From Mixta intestinalis (GTDB lineage: Bacteria > Pseudomonadota > Gammaproteobacteria > Enterobacterales > Enterobacteriaceae), in contig NZ_CP028271.1 in assembly GCF_009914055.1 (NCBI RefSeq), forward strand, positions 2,418,001 through 2,482,000: 64,000 nucleotides of DNA. Reading direction: 5' to 3'. The position numbers were made by a program, and so were the translations under genes. Shown here one piece after another: positions 53,620 to 61,589 of this stretch (its first letter is position 1; the number at the start of each line of letters is the position of its first letter). Under the pieces are notes generated by a model that was not told the origin of the DNA, made no database searches, and was given only the letters and a program-made list of their open reading frames with translations.

Positions 53620-53647
53620 GCGCCGGACGACGTTACTGCCGTCCGGC
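53611..53647 (+). terminator. Tandem hairpins at the narL 3' end
   Basis: GGCGC-TTAA-GCGCC spans the narL stop codon, and GCCGGACG/CGTCCGGC (8 bp, 10-base spacer) follows. No T run. The second hairpin resembles REP-type palindromic units. It may end both converging genes narL and ansP. Confidence 0.5.
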
Positions 53648-53656
53648 AGGAAGAGA

Positions 53657-55159
53657 TTATTTAGACGATGATTCGTTCAGCGGTGCCTGTTCCTCAGATG
53701 CCGCCGATTCATGATGTTCGTGCTCCGTCATGGCGATAGAATGAACGCGTTTACGCACGCCATACCAGCCAAGAACCAGCAGAATGGCAATCAGCGGAAG
53801 CGATGCCACGGTAAAGGTGCCGTTAGGATAATCGAACGCCATCAGGACCAGCACGCTAAGCAGGAACAGTAGCGTCAGCCATGACGTTACCGGCGCGCCG
53901 GGCAGCTTAAAGCTGACATCATCCGCCTTGCCCTCTTTAATCGCCTTACGCAACCGCATCTGGCAGACAATAATGAACGCCCAGGTTGACAGAATCCCCA
54001 GCGAGGCGATGTTCAATACAATTTCAAACACCTGCGACGGCACGTAGTAGTTCAGCACTACCCCAACCACATACACGGCGATCGTTACCAGAATCCCGGC
54101 ATAGGGAACCTGCTGGCTGCTCATTTTTGATAGCGCCTGTGGCGCGGAGCCGCCCATCGCCATCGAGCGCAAAATACGCCCGGTTGAGTAAAGGCCGGAG
54201 TTAAGGCTGGAGAGCGCAGCACTCAGCACCACAATATTCATGATGCTGCCGATATAGGGCACGCCCAGTTTAGAAAAGAATGTCACAAACGGACTCTGCC
54301 CTGCCTGATAGGCGTTCCACGGCAGCAACAGCACCAGCAGCACTACGGAACCGACATAGAACAGGCCGATACGCCAGATCACGCTGTTGATCGCCTTCGG
54401 CAGCACCTTTTTCGGCTCTTTACATTCGCCTGCGGCAATGCCCACCAGTTCAATAGAGGCAAAGGCGAAAACAACGCCCTGTACCAGCACCAGCGCAGGC
54501 AGCAAACCGTGCGGGAACATCCCACCGTTATCGGAAATCAAATGAAAGCCTGTGGCGTTACCATCCAGCGGCTTGCCGCTGCCGAGGAAAACCACGCCGA
54601 CAATAAGGAAGATAACAATTGCCAGCACTTTTATCAGCGCAAACCAGAACTCCATCTCGGCAAACCACTTAACGCCAATCAGGTTCATGGTGCCGACAAT
54701 TGCCAGCGCGCCCAGCGCGAATACCCACTGCGGCACATCGCCAAAGGCACCCCAATAGTGCATATAGAGGGCGACGGCGGTGATATCCACAATACCGGTC
54801 ATCGCCCAGTTCACGAAGTACATCCAGCCTGCCACATAGGAGGCCTTTTCTCCAAGAAACTCACGCGCATAGGAAACAAAGCTGCCGCTGGAAGGCCGAT
54901 GCAGCACCAGTTCACCCAGCGCACGTAATATAAAGAAGGAAAAAATACCGCAGACGAGATAAACCAGCGCCAGCGCCGGTCCTGCTGCCTGTAAACGCGC
55001 ACCCGCACCGAGAAACAGTCCGGTTCCGATGGCGCCGCCGATAGCAATCATCTGTACCTGACGATTGCCCATTGCTTTATGGTAGCCAGCATCATGTGAA
55101 TTCAGCCAGCGTCTTCTGGCAGCGCGCTGTTCCGCTGCCGTTTTCTTGGTTGCTTTCAT
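53657..55159 (-). CDS. ansP: L-asparagine permease AnsP
   Basis: Inner-membrane amino acid/proton symporter of the AAT family (12 TM). 500 residues from the ATG at 55159 (AGGAAAGG upstream; E. coli 499); an upstream in-frame start is not conserved in look. MGNRQVQMIAIGGAIGTGLF (residues about 30-49) is the family signature, and the sequence follows AnsP closely along its length (ALGELVLHRPSSGSFVSYA). C-terminal acidic tail rich in Glu/His. It converges on narL. Confidence 0.94.
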   Translation of the reverse strand: MKATKKTAAEQRAARRRWLNSHDAGYHKAMGNRQVQMIAIGGAIGTGLFLGAGARLQAAGPALALVYLVCGIFSFFILRALGELVLHRPSSGSFVSYAREFLGEKASYVAGWMYFVNWAMTGIVDITAVALYMHYWGAFGDVPQWVFALGALAIVGTMNLIGVKWFAEMEFWFALIKVLAIVIFLIVGVVFLGSGKPLDGNATGFHLISDNGGMFPHGLLPALVLVQGVVFAFASIELVGIAAGECKEPKKVLPKAINSVIWRIGLFYVGSVVLLVLLLPWNAYQAGQSPFVTFFSKLGVPYIGSIMNIVVLSAALSSLNSGLYSTGRILRSMAMGGSAPQALSKMSSQQVPYAGILVTIAVYVVGVVLNYYVPSQVFEIVLNIASLGILSTWAFIIVCQMRLRKAIKEGKADDVSFKLPGAPVTSWLTLLFLLSVLVLMAFDYPNGTFTVASLPLIAILLVLGWYGVRKRVHSIAMTEHEHHESAASEEQAPLNESSSK

Positions 55160-56116
55160 TGCCTTTCCTGTTGTCCTGTCCGATATGGGGCGCTTTTCCG
55201 CTCGGCCCATTTACGTTTGCAAAACAAACGATTGCGCGAGGGAGTAAATTCGCCGTAGGTCTGGGTATTGTAGTGTGGCGACACAGCGAATTTACGGCAA
55301 TGAATCCTAACCGTTCTCTTGTGGGGAAGCAAAACCCCCATGGCGAATTTTTTGCGCTCCTGTCATCTTTTCGCTCCAGTTAAACCGCTGACAAACCGAC
55401 AGCCGCTGGGCCGAAGTCAGACGGTATATTACCGTCTTTCGTCAATACGTTTTTTTCTTATTTAATTACGTCTGTATTGAGCCAAAAACGCCATACCTGC
55501 CGACAGAAAAGCGACAAACAAAATGGGATAATATTTATTTATCTGAAAATAAAAGTTCTGTCATTCACTTTCCCGCCAGATAAAGGGAGATCAAAAAGTA
55601 AAAACCTCATAGCAGTAATAAAAAAATATAAGATTTATCTAAAAAGCAGTTCTTCTTTAGTCTGTTTTTTACGGTTAGCCAGCGAATTAAATTGTATTTA
55701 ACCAGAGAAAACCATTTAAAAAAGAAAAATACAGTTTAACGTAAACGCTGGTTGGCTATATTGTGTTTATAATTGCCTCATTGCATAATCAATTACGCCG
55801 CAAAGTAGTACCGTATCACTAACGTTTTTTACGTGTTAAAAATTAACGCCGGGAATTGTAAAATACCTTTAACGCATCACCAATTTAATCGGTGAGCTTA
55901 TTGCGTAGCCGTCGATTAAATAAAGGTTAATCAGAAAGTCTGTCGTTTAGTCATTGCCGGACAGGATAAAATGACTTTATCGCTTCATCTTTAAACTTTC
56001 TGCACAGCAAAATAGCGGCGCAACAGGCTTTACGCCAGTAACAGCAGGCGATGACGCTCTTCTTAAATATCGTCTGCTTTATCTTAGCGGATAGTTAAAA
56101 GAAGGAACGATCTAAA
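55160..56116. other. Gene-free region between ansP and the glycosyltransferase cluster
   Basis: About 950 bases, AT-rich from 55430 on. Near ansP are a CGTTTG/CAAACG dyad (55214-55230) and a perfect 10-bp GTAAATTCGC/GCGAATTTAC pair (55244-55295). A TCACC/GGTGA hairpin lies near 55875-55895. A 74-codon plus-strand frame at 55477-55701 has a TTG start and no ribosome-binding site and is not called. Promoters of both ansP and the cluster must lie here; I see no JUMPstart/ops element. Confidence 0.55.
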
Positions 56117-57322
56117 ATGGAAAAAAAACGTTCGCCTCGTCTGGTTTTTTATTCTCATGATACGATGGGATTAGGACATATCCGAAGAAATTTACTTCTG
56201 GTAGATGCAGTAATAAAGGCCATGCCGGATACACAAGTGCTGCTGATCAACGGCGTACGTGAAGCCGGGCGTTTCTTTTTACCTGCCGGAGCCGATGTCG
56301 TCACGCTGCCCTCATATTTTAAAGATGCCGCAGGTAATTACTCACCGCGTTCGCTGGGCTGCGATGTAAAACGCCTGACCGCGCTGCGAAGCAAGGTTAT
56401 TTATGCAGCACTGGAGGCGTTTGAACCCGATATTTTCGTTATTGATAATGTTCCCGGCGGCGCACAATCAGAATTAGAGCCGGTGTTACCCATGCTGGCA
56501 GAAAAAGGCGTCAACGTAGTTTTAGGGCTGCGTGATATCCTTGATACGCCAGATACGGTAAAGCGCCAGTGGCGGAAGTTGAATAACTACGCCAATATTC
56601 GCGATTACATATCCGCGATCTGGGTATATGGTGATAATAAACTTTACGATCTGGTTGACGCTTATGAATTTGACCAGGATATCCGGCAGAAACTCACCTT
56701 TCTTGGCTACCTGAACGCCCAGCTTCGCACCAGAAAAAATCTTCCGCCACAGGCGATTGTGCCCGATATCAACCGGCCCTATTCGCTGTGCGTCGCCGGT
56801 GGCGGTCAGGATGGATTTCAACTGGCGTCCGCTTTCGCCAGCGCAACCTTTCCCAGCGGCACAATGGGCGTGCTGATCGCGGGATCTATGATGCCGCAGG
56901 CGGAATATGACGCCCTGGCGCTACACGCCCGGCGTCGTAACGATCTGGCGCTGGTGCGCTTTGTATCGGAACCGCTTGAGCTTTTGCGTCAGGCGCAGTC
57001 GGTGGTAGCGATGGGTGGCTATAACACCGTAACGGAAATTCTTTCTTTCCATAAACGCGCGCTGATTGTCCCCCGCGTGACGCCCCGTCAGGAACAATGG
57101 ATACGCGCCACGCAGTTAGCTAAATATCAGCTGGTGACCTGCATTCATCCGGAACGCTTCAGCGTACTGCGATTAAATCAGTGGCTGTCCGAAACCCTGC
57201 CGCCGCCCGATCCCTTTATCCTGCTGAATTTTAACGGGCTGGGCAACTTTGTAAAAAATATCCGGCGGCTGTTAAAACAGCGTGCGTTACAACTCGATTT
57301 AGCCAGCAAGGAGCTGATTTAA
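56117..57322 (+). CDS. COG4671-like glycosyltransferase
   Basis: Predicted cytoplasmic glycosyltransferase, 401 residues, GT-B fold. The N-terminal half opens with RLVFYSHDTMGLGHIRRNL, typical of a MurG-like/COG4671 subgroup; residues about 280-330 hold VAMGGYNTVTEILSF, the sugar-nucleotide-binding loop of GT28-type C-terminal domains. No signal peptide or TM segment. GAAGGA precedes the ATG. First gene of a tightly packed cluster; its stop overlaps the next start by one base (TAATG). Donor and acceptor sugars are unknown. Confidence 0.75.
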   Translation: MEKKRSPRLVFYSHDTMGLGHIRRNLLLVDAVIKAMPDTQVLLINGVREAGRFFLPAGADVVTLPSYFKDAAGNYSPRSLGCDVKRLTALRSKVIYAALEAFEPDIFVIDNVPGGAQSELEPVLPMLAEKGVNVVLGLRDILDTPDTVKRQWRKLNNYANIRDYISAIWVYGDNKLYDLVDAYEFDQDIRQKLTFLGYLNAQLRTRKNLPPQAIVPDINRPYSLCVAGGGQDGFQLASAFASATFPSGTMGVLIAGSMMPQAEYDALALHARRRNDLALVRFVSEPLELLRQAQSVVAMGGYNTVTEILSFHKRALIVPRVTPRQEQWIRATQLAKYQLVTCIHPERFSVLRLNQWLSETLPPPDPFILLNFNGLGNFVKNIRRLLKQRALQLDLASKELI

Positions 57323-58569
57323 TGCATCAGGAGAGAGCCCAAAACCAGGGGTATATTGGCTACGTTCTTAAGCGCTATCCGCGTTTTTCCGAAACCTTTG
57401 TGGTTAATGAAATACTGGCCCATGAGCGGAGCGGGCTGAAAATCGATATATTCGCCCTCGGTCCGGTGGAAGAAGCCTATTTTCAGGACGGCATTGCGCG
57501 CGTGCGAGCGCCGGTAACGCGCCTGGCGGATAAACAGCGCAGCAGCGAAGCATACTGGACCTTGTGGCAACAGGCGAGTCAGGCGCTGCCTGACTTTACT
57601 ACGCGCATGTCGGTACTTTACACCTACAGCGTACATGAGGTCGCCCAGGCGCTTATGCTGGCGCTGGCCGTACGGGAACGCGGCATCCGGCACCTGCATG
57701 CTCACTTCGCCACGCGCGCCACGACGGTTGCCCGCCTGGCGGCGAAGTTAAGCGGCATAAGCTATTCCTTTACCGCCCACGCGAAAGATATCTATTTCCC
57801 CTATGAAAAACCGACGCAAATCGAGTTAAAGCTGCGCGATGCGCTACGGGCCATCACCGTTTCCGATTATAACCTCGACTATTTACAGAGCCAGTCGCCG
57901 ATGCTGGCGGGGAAAGTTACGCGAATTTATAACGGCCTCGATCTCACTCAGTTTACCTATCTGGCACCCAGGCAGCGGCCCCGGCATATTCTGGCTATTG
58001 GGCGTCTGGTACCGAAAAAAGGCTTTCATGTTTTGATTGACGCTTTGCATATATTGCGGGCGCGCAATGAAGCGTTCACCTGCACGCTGACCGGCGACGG
58101 CCCGCTTTATCCGGCGCTGGCAGCGCACATTCAGCGGCTCGGTCTGAGCGATTGCGTGACGCTATCGGGCTCGCGTCCACAGCCTGAAATTAAGACGGCG
58201 ATTCAACGGTCAGCGATGGTGGTAGCGCCTTCGGTGATCAGCGAAGAAGGCGATCGGGATGGGCTACCAACGGTGCTGCTGGAATCGATGGCATTAGGAA
58301 CACCGGTGGTTTCGACCGAGGTGGCCGGTATTCCGGAACTGGTTAGCGATGGTGGCACCGGGCTTTGTGTGGCACCTGACGATCCGCTGGCGCTGGCTGA
58401 TGCGATGCAGCGTTTGTTAAACAATCCGGCCCTGCAGCTTTCGCTTGCCTTACAGGCGCGGCACCGGATTGAGGAACGCTTCGATATCGACCGCAACAGC
58501 GCCAGAATGCGTGAGATTTTTGCCTGCTCCGGCGTGAATAACGCTGCCACTCCCTCACTTTTGGCGTAA
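57322..58569 (+). CDS. GT4-type glycosyltransferase
   Basis: Predicted cytoplasmic GT4 retaining glycosyltransferase, 415 residues. YVLKRYPRFSETFVVNEI near the N-terminus resembles colanic-acid-type enzymes. HAHFATRATTVARLAAKL and FTAHAKDIYF lie in the N domain. The C domain has GRLVPKKGFHVLIDA near residue 230 and the GT4 signature PSVISEEGDRDGLPTVLLE (near 300) with its E-x7-E spacing. Translationally coupled to the upstream gene. Confidence 0.8.
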   Translation: MHQERAQNQGYIGYVLKRYPRFSETFVVNEILAHERSGLKIDIFALGPVEEAYFQDGIARVRAPVTRLADKQRSSEAYWTLWQQASQALPDFTTRMSVLYTYSVHEVAQALMLALAVRERGIRHLHAHFATRATTVARLAAKLSGISYSFTAHAKDIYFPYEKPTQIELKLRDALRAITVSDYNLDYLQSQSPMLAGKVTRIYNGLDLTQFTYLAPRQRPRHILAIGRLVPKKGFHVLIDALHILRARNEAFTCTLTGDGPLYPALAAHIQRLGLSDCVTLSGSRPQPEIKTAIQRSAMVVAPSVISEEGDRDGLPTVLLESMALGTPVVSTEVAGIPELVSDGGTGLCVAPDDPLALADAMQRLLNNPALQLSLALQARHRIEERFDIDRNSARMREIFACSGVNNAATPSLLA

Positions 58570-58575
58570 ACAACG

Positions 58576-59724
58576 ATGAACGTAGCCTATATCTGCGCCG
58601 ATCCCGGTATCCCTGTTTTTGGCAATAAAGGGGCATCCATTCATATTCAGGAGGTGCTGCGTGCCCTGCTGAAGAAGAATGCGCATATCACGCTAATAGC
58701 CCAACGTTTAGGCGGTGCCGTACCGGAAGAGTTTCAGCGTATCAGGGTATTAACCCTCCCCGCGCTCCCCTCCACCGCCGACGCCGAGGCGCGCGCTTAC
58801 GCCGCGCTCAAAGCCAATACGCAGATCGTCGCTCTGCTGAAAAAAACGGCCCCTTTCGATCTGGTTTATGAACGTTATTCACTGTGGAGTCATGGCGGCA
58901 TCAGCTACGCGCACGAAGCGAATTGCAAAAGCGTGCTGGAGGTCAATGCGCCATTAATTGAGGAGCAGCGCACATGGCGTGTGCTTCCCTGTGAAAAAGA
59001 GGCACAGGAGGTACTACAGCGGCTCCTTCAGCAAGCCGCAACCATCGTTGCCGTTTCACCCGGTGTAAAACGCTGGCTGGATGATTTCGCGCCTTTCTGC
59101 GCCAGCCGCACGCACGTGGTGGCAAACGGCGTTAATCCACAGCGCTTTAGCGAAGCAGTCAGACAGCCCAATCACCTGCCGGTCATCGGTTTCCTCGGTA
59201 CGCTGAAGCCCTGGCACGGCCTGCAAACGCTGATTGACGCTTTCGCCCTGCTTCATCAACGCGGGCGTCGGGTGCAGCTTTCTGTCGTCGGCGATGGTCC
59301 GGAATATCCAGCTATTCAGCAGCGGCTGACGCAGTTCGGCCTGCTGGATTATGCGCGCTTTTCCGGTGCCGTTTCTCCGGCTGCGGTTCCTGCTCTGCTG
59401 GCAGCAATGGATATTGGCGTAGCGCCCTATCCCCAGCTGGAGGGTTTCTATTTTTCCCCGCTAAAAATCTATGAATATATGGCTGCCGGTCTGCCGGTTA
59501 TCACTACGCGCACCGGGCATCTGGCGGAGATAGTCAGCGAAGGGCAAACCGGGCTGTTAGTTGATCCAGATAATCCCGTCGCGCTATGCGCAGCGCTGGA
59601 GCGCCTGCTGGACGATCGTGCCCTCTGCCTGCGCTTGGGTGCCGCCGCTAAGCGCCAGGCCACGGAGGAACACAGCTGGGATCGGGTAGTGACGCGGATT
59701 TTACAACTGGCTGAACTAACCTGA
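58576..59724 (+). CDS. GT4-type glycosyltransferase
   Basis: Second GT4-type glycosyltransferase, 382 residues. N domain starts with the donor-site loop YICADPGIPVFGNKGASIHI; FSPLKIYEYMAAGLPVITT near residue 295 is the EX7E-type nucleotide-sugar site; VVGDGPEYPAI lies near residue 235. Six bases separate it from the previous stop. It differs clearly from the upstream GT4, so the two probably add different sugars. Confidence 0.8.
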   Translation: MNVAYICADPGIPVFGNKGASIHIQEVLRALLKKNAHITLIAQRLGGAVPEEFQRIRVLTLPALPSTADAEARAYAALKANTQIVALLKKTAPFDLVYERYSLWSHGGISYAHEANCKSVLEVNAPLIEEQRTWRVLPCEKEAQEVLQRLLQQAATIVAVSPGVKRWLDDFAPFCASRTHVVANGVNPQRFSEAVRQPNHLPVIGFLGTLKPWHGLQTLIDAFALLHQRGRRVQLSVVGDGPEYPAIQQRLTQFGLLDYARFSGAVSPAAVPALLAAMDIGVAPYPQLEGFYFSPLKIYEYMAAGLPVITTRTGHLAEIVSEGQTGLLVDPDNPVALCAALERLLDDRALCLRLGAAAKRQATEEHSWDRVVTRILQLAELT

Positions 59725-59735
59725 GATAAAATGAT

Positions 59736-61589
59736 ATGCGACAAAAAAGCCCTGACGACAAACTCAGCCTGCTACGCATTTTTTTGCCCTATCTTCGCCG
59801 TCAGCGGGGGCGGCTCTGCATCGCTTTTCTGATGCTGCTACTCAGCGCGCTGATCCGTCTGCTGGAGCCCTGGCCCTTATCTTTCGCCATCGATCTGATT
59901 ATGGAGACGCTTTCCGGCGAAAAAATTTCCAGCCGAATAGCGACAATCGCCCAATGGGACGCCGTTACCTGGCTCTGGCTCTGTGGTGCCGGCGTGCTGG
60001 TTATCGCCGCGTTAAAGGCGGCGATCGGCTACGCGGGCACCATTGGGCTGGCGATAGCCGGTAGCCATGTGCTCAGCGAAGTGCGACGCGATCTGTTTGC
60101 CCATCTGCTGCGCCTTCCTCTCTCCTTTCATCGACAGTGTAAAACCGGCGATTTAACCATCCGCCTGAGCAACGATATCGGCATGCTGCGCGAAGTGGCG
60201 GTGACCGCCCTGATGCCGCTGCTTTCCAGCGTTATCGTACTGATCGGCATGTTCAGCGTGATGCTGTTTCTTGACTGGAAGCTGACGCTGATCGCACTGT
60301 TGCCGATGCCGATATTACTCTGGAGCAGCCGCCGTTCCGGCAAAAAGATACGCGATGTCAGCCGGGTGCAGCGCAAGCGCGAAGGCCAGCTGGCGGCAAA
60401 AGTAGCGGAATATATGAGCGGCATCGCAACGGTACAGGCGCTCTCGCTGGAAGAAATTACGCAGCGCAGTTTTAACGGAAATGATGGGCAAAGCCTGCAA
60501 CACAACGTGCAGGCCAAGCGCCTGGCTGCCGGACTGGAACGTAAAACCGAGCTGCTGATTGCATTTGCTACCGCGATAGTTCTGCTGAACGGAGCGCATG
60601 ACGTTCTGCTCCAGCGTATGACACCGGGTGAACTGCTGATTTTCCTCTCCTACCTTAAAAACGCTTTCCGCCCGATTCGTGAATATGCCAAGTATACCGG
60701 ACGCCTGGCCAAGGCGATTACCGCAGCCGAACGCATTACCGAACTGCTATGCCAGCCGCCCGAAATCGTCGATCGTCCCGATGCGCAGGCACTTCCGGCA
60801 ACGCCCGCAACTATCCGCTGGGAAAACGTCTGGTTCTCCTACGGGAGGAGGTCGCCAGAACAAGCCGTGTTACGTGGCATCAGTTTTACTATCCCGGCAG
60901 GCAAATCCGTCGCCGTCGTTGGTCCTTCCGGCGCAGGTAAATCTACGCTCACTCGCCTGCTACTGCGTCTTTGTATTCCCGACTCCGGCACCATTACCTT
61001 TGACGGACAAGATATCAGCCAGTTTAGCGTCAGCACTCTTCGCCAGCAGATCGGCTACGTCCCTCAGGAAAATCTGCTGTTCGGCCTCTCTGTACGGGAA
61101 AATATTGTGCTGGCGGCACACCAGCCGGTCAGCGATGAGGAGCTGATCGCTGCGGCGCGTCTGGTCAACGCGCACGACTTTATTATGCAGCTGCCGCACG
61201 GTTACGACACGGTTTTAAGCGAGTATGGTGCCACGCTGTCTGGCGGGCAACGACAGCGCATCGTGCTGGCACGCGCCGCGCTGCGTCAGACCCCTTTCCT
61301 GATTCTTGACGAACCCAGCGTCGGGCTCGACAGCAAGAACGAGCGCGAGGTCAATCAGGCGCTGTTGCAGCTGATGCAGCAGCGCACCACCTTAATGATC
61401 ACGCATAACCTCGCACTTGCCGCCAGGACGCAGCACATTCTGCTGATCCACGAAGGGAAAATTGCTGAACAGGGCACGCATGAAGAGCTAATGCAGCGAC
61501 ATGGACGGTATGCGGAGATGTGGCGTCTGCAGCAGAACACTGCTTCGGATGCGGCAAAAGAAGTGAGAAATGAACATGAATATGCATGA
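59736..61589 (+). CDS. ABC exporter, fused permease and ATPase
   Basis: Half-transporter of the ABCB/MsbA-like exporter type, 617 residues, expected to work as a homodimer in the inner membrane. Six TM segments in about 25-300, with an intracellular loop typical of type IV ABC exporters. ATPase domain from about 360: Walker A GPSGAGKST (396-404), signature LSGGQRQR (about 500), Walker B FLILDEPSVGLD and H-loop MITHN. No N-terminal C39 peptidase domain, so it is not a bacteriocin exporter. Given its neighbours it probably flips or exports a glycan-lipid or a small glycoconjugate. It overlaps the next gene by 20 bases. Confidence 0.82.
   Translation: MRQKSPDDKLSLLRIFLPYLRRQRGRLCIAFLMLLLSALIRLLEPWPLSFAIDLIMETLSGEKISSRIATIAQWDAVTWLWLCGAGVLVIAALKAAIGYAGTIGLAIAGSHVLSEVRRDLFAHLLRLPLSFHRQCKTGDLTIRLSNDIGMLREVAVTALMPLLSSVIVLIGMFSVMLFLDWKLTLIALLPMPILLWSSRRSGKKIRDVSRVQRKREGQLAAKVAEYMSGIATVQALSLEEITQRSFNGNDGQSLQHNVQAKRLAAGLERKTELLIAFATAIVLLNGAHDVLLQRMTPGELLIFLSYLKNAFRPIREYAKYTGRLAKAITAAERITELLCQPPEIVDRPDAQALPATPATIRWENVWFSYGRRSPEQAVLRGISFTIPAGKSVAVVGPSGAGKSTLTRLLLRLCIPDSGTITFDGQDISQFSVSTLRQQIGYVPQENLLFGLSVRENIVLAAHQPVSDEELIAAARLVNAHDFIMQLPHGYDTVLSEYGATLSGGQRQRIVLARAALRQTPFLILDEPSVGLDSKNEREVNQALLQLMQQRTTLMITHNLALAARTQHILLIHEGKIAEQGTHEELMQRHGRYAEMWRLQQNTASDAAKEVRNEHEYA

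Noticed and set aside
55477..55701. 74-codon plus-strand frame in the ansP-cluster gap
   Set aside because: TTG start, no ribosome-binding site, Lys/Ser/Ile-rich composition following local AT content.
59736..61589. The ABC exporter as the missing exporter for the double-glycine peptide
   Set aside because: It has no N-terminal C39 peptidase domain, lies 20 kb away and is embedded in a glycosyltransferase operon.
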